Shown here: in pieces, positions 35,694 through 42,966 of the stretch
How the letters are laid out: each line of letters opens with the position of its first letter
Position numbering within the stretch: position 1 is the first letter of the stretch
Assembly (NCBI GenBank): GCA_009885945.1
Contig: VFJR01000013.1
Span: 19,434-83,433 of the forward strand
DNA: 64,000 nucleotides
Origin: Anaerolineaceae bacterium
GTDB lineage: Bacteria; Chloroflexota; Anaerolineae; Anaerolineales; Villigracilaceae
Direction: 5' to 3'
Translations under genes and position numbers: made by a program
Notes under the pieces: generated by a model
Told to the model about the DNA's origin: nothing
Seen by the model: the letters and a program-made list of their open reading frames with translations, nothing else
Databases searched by the model: none

Positions 35694-37022
35694 ATGACAA
35701 CAAACGAATACAACTCTATGCTTACTGAAGCGTTGGTCGCCGCTTTGAAACGGACATTTCAGCAGTTGCAGTATTTATTGCTGGCTGGCGGACTGATTTT
35801 TGTTTTGACAGGCTGTGCTTCTGAAATCCCAGTTGTTGCGACAGATCAACCCGCTGTCACACAGACCTCCGCGCCGACTGCGACAGTAACTCCCATTGTC
35901 GTGATGAACGGGACAGCCATCAATCACGATGCGTTAATGGCGTTTGCCCAGGTAGAGGGAATTCTTTTCACCGCAAATAATCAACCTTATGATAGTGAGG
36001 GTGTGGTGGTGGCGGATGATGGATCCATGTGGATGTATAACACTGATTTGGGCAAGATGGTGAATATGAACATCCCCACTGAGTGGATACTCGTCTCGCT
36101 GTCTCCTAATGATAAAGGGGCGCTTCAGGCAGAATTGAGCGATGGCAATACACATTTGTTTGATGTAGAAAAAGGTAAGTGGGTGGAGGTGGAGAAGATC
36201 TCAAGAGTTGAAAATTTTGGTATGCATATTGATGAAAAGACGCAGCAATTTGTGAGTGAAGCTGGTTACTCTAGCTGGAATGAATTGATGGATGTGTTGG
36301 TATTGAACAACCCAAATATGCCATTTCGAGGAAGAGATTTGAATAAGCCGATGATCCCAAAGATGTATGGTGATAAAAAGGATTTATTAATACCATATAC
36401 TTATGGCGTCAACCAAGGATATGTTTTGGAGAGTGAGTGGATTGATGTGTCTAATGCTTCCTTCTGGCAAGATAAGGCAGACCGAGTACTTTTTCTGTAT
36501 GTAGCATTTCCACACAGCAAAGAAGTAGCGATGGTTCCGATGAAGTCTCAAGTTGCGGGTGAATCTAGTTTGGATGTAGTGCCATATATTTATGATAATA
36601 ATGGCGGTAAAAGTAGGATTGATGAAGGTGCAAATGACTTAGTTGGAAGACTTTTGGTGTTTCGGCTGGCTATGACTTTGGGTATGGGACCTAATGCTTC
36701 ACAGGGCTATATGGATAGATTGACTACCTACAAAAATGATCCTCGTTGGGATTATTTTTATGAAACACAAATAAAAAATAGAACACCTAAAGAAAGAGAG
36801 TTGTTTGAATATTTAATAACAAATGAGGATGGACCACTGTTTCAATTAACCATGTGGTACATAAATCATGCTGTCCCAACAGAGGAAACCAAAGCGGGGA
36901 AATCAGGATCTTTTTTGGTTTACACCTATGATTCTGCAAGTTTTGAAAGTCCGTTTGTTTTGGCAGATTTAATTCTTACTGAGAATGGTCAATTACCTTT
37001 ATGGAATGATCCAGCCCAATAG
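35694..37022 (+). CDS. Hypothetical lipoprotein with chimeric 5' end
   Basis: 442 residues from the ATG at 35694. An unusual 25-residue N-terminal extension precedes a hydrophobic stretch ending in lipobox LTGC (Cys41), then a Thr/Pro-rich linker. The extension begins MTTNEYN, close to MTSSNQYD of the oxidoreductase at 37312, and the leader (19 bp) is identical, so the ribosome-binding site and first codons appear inherited from an oxidoreductase gene. The original start may be the Met at residue 9. The mature domain is not recognised; it has an AT-rich second half. Confidence 0.65.
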   Translation: MTTNEYNSMLTEALVAALKRTFQQLQYLLLAGGLIFVLTGCASEIPVVATDQPAVTQTSAPTATVTPIVVMNGTAINHDALMAFAQVEGILFTANNQPYDSEGVVVADDGSMWMYNTDLGKMVNMNIPTEWILVSLSPNDKGALQAELSDGNTHLFDVEKGKWVEVEKISRVENFGMHIDEKTQQFVSEAGYSSWNELMDVLVLNNPNMPFRGRDLNKPMIPKMYGDKKDLLIPYTYGVNQGYVLESEWIDVSNASFWQDKADRVLFLYVAFPHSKEVAMVPMKSQVAGESSLDVVPYIYDNNGGKSRIDEGANDLVGRLLVFRLAMTLGMGPNASQGYMDRLTTYKNDPRWDYFYETQIKNRTPKERELFEYLITNEDGPLFQLTMWYINHAVPTEETKAGKSGSFLVYTYDSASFESPFVLADLILTENGQLPLWNDPAQ

Positions 37023-37311
37023 TGGTTTTAATTTGTAATTCTCATCATATTTTCTAGTTGAGAGTGTCTATTTTTTGCTAAGCTGTTACCGTGAGATGTA
37101 ATAATTTATACTTTTTTTATTTTACTTTTTTGGTGTTATTTTCTTATGTGTTTGGGTATTGGTAAGTGATGGTGAGGCAACTTCGGATGAAGGGCAAGAT
37201 GCCATTTTATCTGCTGTCGCAAAAACGATCCGCGTTTGAAGGTTAGAACATTCAAACGTTTTAACTTGACAACGTTCCAACTTGAAAACGTGTAAACGGA
37301 GAAAAGAATAT
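37023..37311. other. Intergenic region with inverted and leader repeats
   Basis: AT-rich. Contains CGTTTGAA/TTCAAACG (37233-37240 and 37251-37258), then several AACGTT/AACTTGA-like units and the 19-bp leader repeat at 37285-37303. No gene seen. Confidence 0.6.
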
Positions 37312-38910
37312 ATGACATCATCTAATCAATACGACGCAATTATCATCGGCGGTGGGCACAATGGACTGGTCGCTGCGGCATATTTAGCAAGAGCGGGCAA
37401 GAAAGTTGTTGTGCTCGAGCGCAGACATATCGTCGGCGGGGCGGCGGTGACGGAGGAGATTTTTCCTGGGTACAAGTTCACTGAATTTTCGTATGTGGTG
37501 AGTTTGTTACGCCCAGAAATTATCCGAGATTTGGAATTGCCCAAGCACGGACTCAAGATTCTGCCATTGCCTTCTACATTTACGCCCACAGAAAACGGAG
37601 ATTATCTCGCCGCGTGGGATGACCATGATTTAACTCGTCGTGAAATTTATCGGCATTCGCCGAAAGATGCAGAAGCGTATGATGAATATGCGCGCGTCAT
37701 GGCTCGTGCCGCAAAAGCGATTAAACCGATTATCAATTTAATTCCGCCTGACCCAACTTCATTAAGTATGCGCGATATGCTCGGCTTGCTGAAGGTCGGT
37801 CAATTTGCGGCGAGTCTTTCTGAAAAAGAATTGTATGCGATTGCAAAACTCGCCACACAATCGTCTGCGGATTTGTTAGAAGAATGGTTTGAGACCGATG
37901 CATTAAAAGGCACAAAAGCCGCCAGTGGAATCATCGGCACGTTTTTGGGTCCGCGTTCACCAGGCACGGCGTATGTTTTGCTTCATCATTACATGGGCGA
38001 AATTGACGGCGCATTTCGTGCCTGGGGATTTGCTAAAAATGGTTCTGGCGGAGTCAGCGGCTCCATTCTTAATGCGGCGCAAGCGCTTGGGGTGGAGATC
38101 AGAGTCAACGCAAGCGTGAAGCAGGTTATCGTTAAGAATGGACACGCTGTTGGAGTCGCTCTCGAAAATGGCGATGAACTTCAATCCAAAGTTGTTATGT
38201 CAGCGGCTGATCCAAAACGTACATTTTTACAATTTGTTGAAGGCAAACATTTTCCCGATGAATTTGTTACATCCATTCAAAACTTTCGCACACGCGGCTC
38301 GTCGGGCAAAGTTAATATCGCATTGAGTGAATTGCCAAACTTTACAGCATTGCCTTTTGAAAAAGGTCACGAATCCGTTTTGCATCGCGGCGCGGTTTCG
38401 ATCAGCCCGAGCATTGATTATATTGAACGCGCGTATGATGATGCGAAGTATGGGCAAATTTCAAAACGTCCGTATCTCGATATGATTTTTCCTTCGATGA
38501 TTGACCCCGATATGGCGCCGCCTGGTCAGCATGTGATGTCTTGCTTCGTGCAATACGCGCCGTATGATTTGGAAGGCGGCTGGAATGATGAAAAGCGTAA
38601 CGAACTTGGTGAAGCCGTGATTTCGACGATTGAACAATACGCGCCGAACATTCGCAAATGTATTGTGGGCATGCAAGTGATTTCGCCAAAAGATATCGAA
38701 GCCATCGCAGGCATCACAGGCGGCAATATTTTTCACGGCGAACTTTTATTGCATCAAATATTTTTCCTGCGCCCCACCCCGCAATGGGCAGATTTCCGCA
38801 CGCCACTCAAAGGATATTATTTCGGCGCAGCAGGCGCACACCCAGGCGGCGGCGTGATGGGCGCGGCGGGTATGTTGGCGGCGAAAGAGATTCTTAAAGA
38901 TGGGATGTAG
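37312..38910 (+). CDS. PYROXD2-like FAD-dependent oxidoreductase (copy A)
   Basis: 532 residues from the ATG at 37312. IIIGGGHNGLVAAAYLARAG is the FAD-binding Rossmann motif and VLERRHIVGGAAVTEE its extension; the C-terminus HPGGGVMGAAGMLAAKEI completes the FAD site. This belongs to the phytoene-desaturase/carotenoid isomerase-like group, most like human PYROXD2 and bacterial homologues of unknown substrate. A homologue (copy B) lies at 41421. Together with the GcvT-like gene they may form a broken-up catabolic cluster. The start has GGAGAA upstream. Confidence 0.88.
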   Translation: MTSSNQYDAIIIGGGHNGLVAAAYLARAGKKVVVLERRHIVGGAAVTEEIFPGYKFTEFSYVVSLLRPEIIRDLELPKHGLKILPLPSTFTPTENGDYLAAWDDHDLTRREIYRHSPKDAEAYDEYARVMARAAKAIKPIINLIPPDPTSLSMRDMLGLLKVGQFAASLSEKELYAIAKLATQSSADLLEEWFETDALKGTKAASGIIGTFLGPRSPGTAYVLLHHYMGEIDGAFRAWGFAKNGSGGVSGSILNAAQALGVEIRVNASVKQVIVKNGHAVGVALENGDELQSKVVMSAADPKRTFLQFVEGKHFPDEFVTSIQNFRTRGSSGKVNIALSELPNFTALPFEKGHESVLHRGAVSISPSIDYIERAYDDAKYGQISKRPYLDMIFPSMIDPDMAPPGQHVMSCFVQYAPYDLEGGWNDEKRNELGEAVISTIEQYAPNIRKCIVGMQVISPKDIEAIAGITGGNIFHGELLLHQIFFLRPTPQWADFRTPLKGYYFGAAGAHPGGGVMGAAGMLAAKEILKDGM

Positions 38911-39168
38911 AGAGCAGAGAATAGTTATTAGATGAAAACCCGCTTCTTTCTTAACTGGAAGTTGATTCTGCGAAATGGAGTTTTACCCTGTCTTGAAAAA
39001 GGTAATGGCTAATGAAAGTATAGTTCTATTAAACCAATATTATTGGCGGTTGCAATCGGACACGCCATAATTAGTTACGCAGAATAATATAAAGATCAAA
39101 TTTGCAAATATCAGGAAGTCCGAGGAAAAATAATGTGGTATCGGATGGATAGATAGTATTGGAGCAAA

Positions 39169-40419
39169 ATGAAAATAATTAGGATATTAATCTTGTCAGT
39201 CACTTTACTTTTGTCAAGTTGCCAGTGGATAAAAGGAGTGGGAGGATACACTCCTCCAGGATTACCACTAAAGGTAACTATCGATACAAATGGTGAAATA
39301 AACTTTGAACTAGAGACTGAAGTTGCATATCCGACCCCGCTAGGAACTTTTTCAGTTGGCATAGTTGTTGACCCTGTTGAATATTTTAACAAAAATAGTA
39401 CATTAACCATTAGGTTAGATTGTGAAGATAATTTTTACGATTTGCATGGACAAGATTTCAACATAGAGTTCGAGTCAGGATATTATGAAAAAATAAATTT
39501 AAACAAACGCGGTAATGATATTCTATTAGATATACGTCATATTGATTCTAGTCCAGAAAATTGCCCTCTATCATCTGTTCCTGAAAATTCAACAGAGATA
39601 AACGGATTGTTGTCGGCAATTAAACAGCGAGGTTACATTCTTGTGGCGACTGATCCAAACTATCAACCATATTCGTTCTTAAATACCAATGGTAAGCGCT
39701 TGTCAAAAACAAATTGTCCCAGTGACACGCTTACAACCCCAGAAATGTTAGGTTTTGACGTGGATGTGGCTCACAAGCTTGGAGATGCTCTTGGTGTTGA
39801 AACTTGTTTCGCTACGCCATCTTGGGATACCATCACGGTAGGGAATTGGGGTGACAAATGGGATATTAGTGTTGGATCAATGACTATTCTAATTACTCGA
39901 CAGAAAGTCCTGTACTTTAGTACTCCATATTACTATATTCCAGCTGTAATAGCTGTTAGATTTGATTCTAACATTACTTCTATACAAGATTTAACGGGGA
40001 AAGGATTATGTGTAGCAAGTGCAACAGTTTACGAATCTTGGCTAAACGACTGGGGTCTCGAATTGCCTATTTCTTCAATCTACTCTCAACCACCATCTAA
40101 TATACAAGTGGTTTCTCTTGTAACAGATCAGGAATGTGCATATGCTCTTGCAATAGACAACAACGATTTCGTTGGATATATAACATCTGAGTCTGTTGTA
40201 GATGCAAATATTTCTGCGGGTTTACCTGTAAGAAAATTAGGAACGCCAATATTTTCAGAGGACTTAGCAGTTGCGATTGATAAATTTGGTTCATTAGATT
40301 CTGTGTCATTGCTAAATGAACTGAACAAAATTATTGAGGCGATGCATAGGGATGGCACTCTATCATCTCTTTCTGTTCAATGGTTTGATATTGACTTATC
40401 ACAAGATCCAAATAAATAA
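39169..40419 (+). CDS. Extracellular solute-binding lipoprotein (family 3)
   Basis: 416 residues. Lipobox LLSSC with Cys18. The first 130 mature residues are unassigned. From about residue 155 (KQRGYILVATDPNYQPYSFLN...LGFDVDVAHKLGDALGV) there is a SBP_bac_3 (PBP2) fold with WDISVGSMTILITRQKVLYFSTPYY as the usual second segment. It would bind an amino acid or similar small ligand. No ABC permease genes are adjacent, so it may serve as a sensor-type or orphan binding protein. AT-rich cargo. Confidence 0.78.
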   Translation: MKIIRILILSVTLLLSSCQWIKGVGGYTPPGLPLKVTIDTNGEINFELETEVAYPTPLGTFSVGIVVDPVEYFNKNSTLTIRLDCEDNFYDLHGQDFNIEFESGYYEKINLNKRGNDILLDIRHIDSSPENCPLSSVPENSTEINGLLSAIKQRGYILVATDPNYQPYSFLNTNGKRLSKTNCPSDTLTTPEMLGFDVDVAHKLGDALGVETCFATPSWDTITVGNWGDKWDISVGSMTILITRQKVLYFSTPYYYIPAVIAVRFDSNITSIQDLTGKGLCVASATVYESWLNDWGLELPISSIYSQPPSNIQVVSLVTDQECAYALAIDNNDFVGYITSESVVDANISAGLPVRKLGTPIFSEDLAVAIDKFGSLDSVSLLNELNKIIEAMHRDGTLSSLSVQWFDIDLSQDPNK

Positions 40420-40427
40420 GGCGATCA

Positions 40428-40490
40428 ATGGTAATTTTGACATCTAATGACTACGACACCATCATCATCGGCGCGGGGCACAATGTATAA
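40428..40490 (+). pseudogene. 5' remnant of a PYROXD2-like oxidoreductase gene
   Basis: Twenty codons and a stop, ending TSNDYDTIIIGAGHNV. They match the start of copy A (MTSSNQYDAIIIGGGHN) and copy B (MTNTYDTIIIGAGHN); a stretch of 20 bases, TACGACACCATCATCATCGG, is identical to copy B. Homology stops at about 40485, right before the terminator of the BrnT/BrnA/HicB cluster. Confidence 0.8.
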
Positions 40491-40516
40491 AAAAGCCCCC
40501 GTTTTTCACAGGAGCT
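40490..40516 (-). terminator. Terminator of the HicB/BrnA/BrnT operon
   Basis: On the minus strand AAGCTCC pairs with GGGGCTT (one wobble) and is followed by TTTTTT (40489-40495). It abuts the oxidoreductase remnant. Confidence 0.7.
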
Positions 40517-40528
40517 TGTCATAATTGA

Positions 40529-40744
40529 TTATGCAGGAACTGCGATATATTCCGCAGAGGAGTTTGCCTCAGGGATTGGCAATTTATCTTCAATCATTCC
40601 CTGAATATTCATTTCAACAGCTTCGTGCATATTCCGCTCGGTTTCTTCACGGGTTTTGCCCGTCGCCACACAACCTGTCAAATCAGGTGAGTAGGCTGAA
40701 TAATTATTTTTAGTTTTTTCGATTACGATAAGAAAGCGATACAT
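40529..40744 (-). CDS. HicB-like antitoxin (orphan)
   Basis: 71 residues. YRFLIVIEKTKNNYSAYSPDLTGCVATG is the partial RNase-H-like HicB fold and TREETERNMHEAVEMNIQGM the following helix. There is no DNA-binding tail and no HicA toxin gene beside it. It lies 7 nt downstream of brnA in the same direction, so it is probably co-expressed with that toxin-antitoxin pair. Confidence 0.75.
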   Translation of the reverse strand: MYRFLIVIEKTKNNYSAYSPDLTGCVATGKTREETERNMHEAVEMNIQGMIEDKLPIPEANSSAEYIAVPA

Positions 40745-40751
40745 GTCTATT

Positions 40752-41069
40752 TTATGAAACTGTCTCGACTCGAATTTCTTTCAGAATCGCCGAAACCTCT
40801 TCTTCTGATTGAATATGTTGTTTGAGAACTTGGGCAGTCTTCTCCAACACGCGGTCAGTGGATAGTTTCGCCAACTCCTGCCGCATGGATTGTCCGATAT
40901 ATAATTTGAGCAAGGCTTCAACCGACATATCTTTCGTCGCAGAAATTTTTTCCAGTGAGGATAAAGTATCCGCGGGAATGTGAATTGTGACGGGTTTGCT
41001 GTTCCGCGAACGGAGCTTTAAGTCAAAGCCTTCTTCAGTCTTTATAGTTTGGTCAGTTTGTTTCTTCAT
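40752..41069 (-). CDS. brnA: BrnA/CopG-like ribbon-helix-helix antitoxin
   Basis: 105 residues. The N-terminal DLKLRSRNSKPVTIHIPADTLSSLEKI holds a ribbon strand followed by a helix; SVEALLKLYIGQSMRQELAK resembles the CopG/BrnA C-terminal helix. It overlaps the brnT gene by 17 bp. It probably binds DNA and neutralises BrnT. The C-terminal 35 residues extend beyond typical BrnA. Confidence 0.65.
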   Translation of the reverse strand: MKKQTDQTIKTEEGFDLKLRSRNSKPVTIHIPADTLSSLEKISATKDMSVEALLKLYIGQSMRQELAKLSTDRVLEKTAQVLKQHIQSEEEVSAILKEIRVETVS

Positions 41070-41352
41070 AAACTATCCTTTCGGCTCGGGTGGCAGAGCG
41101 AGCAGATATAATTCTGGTTCGGTCATCTCGCTCTGTATGTACAGCCAATAAAAGACGCTGTGAGAAAGTATACCCGATAATAAAATCGCGCTCTTCATTG
41201 GCATCTGCTGAAGCATCGCCCGTCTGATAAAACGGGTCAAAGAAAACTTCGCTAGCTTCTTCAAAAGTTACACCATGTTTTTCAATGTTGCTTTGCGCTT
41301 TGGTTTCGTCCCATTCAAAAAGAACGCCTTGCAATTGATAAGTGACATCCAT
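41053..41352 (-). CDS. brnT: BrnT family ribonuclease toxin
   Basis: 99 residues from the ATG at 41352. The fold signature FEWDETKAQSNIEKHGVTFEEASEVFFDP is canonical BrnT, followed by ERDFIIGYTFSQRLLLAVHTER and the terminal RIISARSATRAERIVYEE. BrnT is a RelE-like ribonuclease neutralised by BrnA. It is the first gene of a three-gene - strand operon (brnT, brnA, hicB-like). Confidence 0.87.
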   Translation of the reverse strand: MDVTYQLQGVLFEWDETKAQSNIEKHGVTFEEASEVFFDPFYQTGDASADANEERDFIIGYTFSQRLLLAVHTERDDRTRIISARSATRAERIVYEETN

Positions 41353-41420
41353 AATCTTGTCTCGTCTCAAAGAGTGAATTTCTAAAAAGATTATAATCCT
41401 AAAATTACGGAGTAATTTTT

Positions 41421-42902
41421 ATGACAAATACTTACGACACCATCATCATCGGGGCTGGACATAACGGCTTAGTCGCCGCCGCTTATCTTGCCAAGCAAAA
41501 GAAAAAAGTTTTGGTACTTGAACGCCGCTCCATTATTGGCGGCTCTGTCGTCACTGAATCATTTGGCGAAAATTTCCAAGCGGATTCAATTTATGCAGGT
41601 GGAACTCTGCGCCCAGACATTATCAAAGATTTGAAACTCGCCACACACGGGCTGACAGTTGATTCCACGCCTCAATCTTTTATCTCCCTTCAAGCAGATT
41701 CTAATCACCTAACCCTCAACGCTGAATCTATAAAGCAGTTTTCCGAAAAAGACGCAGCCCGCTGGAGTGAGTTTGTGCGCTTTATGAATAAAGCCGCCAG
41801 CATTCTGGATGCCGCATATTCAACCATCATGCCGCGCCTGCCTCAAAATATCAACCTGCGCGATGGCTTTGGTTTACTAGAATTAGGACTCGAACTGCGC
41901 CTCGCAGGCAGAAAAGACATGATCAACTTTATCCGCGCCTTGCCAATGACCGCGCAAGAGTTACTCGATGAATATTTCGAATCGGATATTGTCAAAGCGG
42001 CGATTTCATCCGTTGCGATTCACGGCTCCACGCTGGGACCCATGTCCGCGGGCACAGGCTACACCTTGATTCACAACTGGCTAAATCGCGGTGGGCTGGC
42101 AAATGTCAATGTTGGCAAAGCAGGCGAGATCACATCCGCTTTAGCCAATGCGCTGAAATCTTTCGGCGGTGAGATTAGAATCGAGTCAGATGTAAAAAAT
42201 ATCAAAGTTGAAAATCAAATTGCCAAAGGCGTTGTGCTTGCGAATGGAGAAGAAATTCTTGCGGATAAAGTTATTTCATCCGCTGACCCGAAACATACAT
42301 TGCTCAAACTTGTTGGCGCGCAAGATTTGCCGCCCGAATTTGTTTGGCATACGCAATCTATTAAAATGCGCGGGTCGGTGGCGAAGATTCACATCCAAAC
42401 GAATGGCAATCATGGCATCCCAGAAGGAACACTTGTGGTTGCGCCATCTATTAATTATCTCGAACGCGCTTACGATGCCGCGAAGTATGGAGAAATTTCT
42501 GAACATCCGTATCTTGAAATAACAACTTCGGGGAATGTCGTTTCAATTCATTTCCAATTTGCGCCGTATGCTTTGAAAAAGAGTAGTTGGCAAGTTGAAA
42601 GTGAAAAGATAGTGAAACTAGCAATTGACACACTCGCAGAATATTTCCCAGCGCTTCACGCATCACGTATTACACATCACCTCATCACCCCGTTCGACCT
42701 CGAACAAACTTATGGTCTGACCGAAGGCGATATTAATCACGGTCAATTAATATTGGATCAATTCCTATTTATGCGCCCACTACCGGGCTGGTCGAATCAC
42801 AAGACACCGATTGATAATCTTTATCTCTGCGGAAGCGGAGTCCACGGCGGAGGCGGAGTCAGCGGAGCGAGCGGCAGGAATGTAATAAAAATATTGAAAT
42901 AG
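41421..42902 (+). CDS. PYROXD2-like FAD-dependent oxidoreductase (copy B)
   Basis: 493 residues. IIIGAGHNGLVAAAYLAKQ and VLERRSIIGGSVVTE form the FAD motif; GSGVHGGGGVSGASGRN is the C-terminal flavin contact. It is shorter than copy A by about 40 residues but aligns with it throughout. HASRITHH (bases 42656-42682) corresponds to an ATCACGTATTACACATCACC repeat read in frame. A 5' remnant of a relative lies 1 kb upstream, separated by the BrnT operon on the opposite strand. Substrate unknown. Confidence 0.86.
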   Translation: MTNTYDTIIIGAGHNGLVAAAYLAKQKKKVLVLERRSIIGGSVVTESFGENFQADSIYAGGTLRPDIIKDLKLATHGLTVDSTPQSFISLQADSNHLTLNAESIKQFSEKDAARWSEFVRFMNKAASILDAAYSTIMPRLPQNINLRDGFGLLELGLELRLAGRKDMINFIRALPMTAQELLDEYFESDIVKAAISSVAIHGSTLGPMSAGTGYTLIHNWLNRGGLANVNVGKAGEITSALANALKSFGGEIRIESDVKNIKVENQIAKGVVLANGEEILADKVISSADPKHTLLKLVGAQDLPPEFVWHTQSIKMRGSVAKIHIQTNGNHGIPEGTLVVAPSINYLERAYDAAKYGEISEHPYLEITTSGNVVSIHFQFAPYALKKSSWQVESEKIVKLAIDTLAEYFPALHASRITHHLITPFDLEQTYGLTEGDINHGQLILDQFLFMRPLPGWSNHKTPIDNLYLCGSGVHGGGGVSGASGRNVIKILK

Positions 42903-42948
42903 AATCAAAACATCCGAAGCACAACATAGCTTCAGGCATTTTCTTTGG

Positions 42949-42966
42949 TGATAAAATTCTCACATG
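42949..42966 (+). promoter_or_regulatory. Extended -10 promoter predicted to give a leaderless mRNA
   Basis: TGaTAAAAT (42949-42957) then 6 nt and the ATG at 42964, the same geometry as at 23793-23808; no Shine-Dalgarno. Confidence 0.5.

Noticed and set aside
37957..38736. Several open frames on the - strand across the oxidoreductase gene, up to 95 codons
   Set aside because: They lie wholly inside a clear FAD oxidoreductase gene, lack ribosome-binding sites and have no recognisable domains.
32486..41420. Prophage or integrative element covering the whole patchwork
   Set aside because: No integrase, transposase, structural or replication gene, no tRNA and no consistent terminal repeats were seen; separate small insertions fit better.
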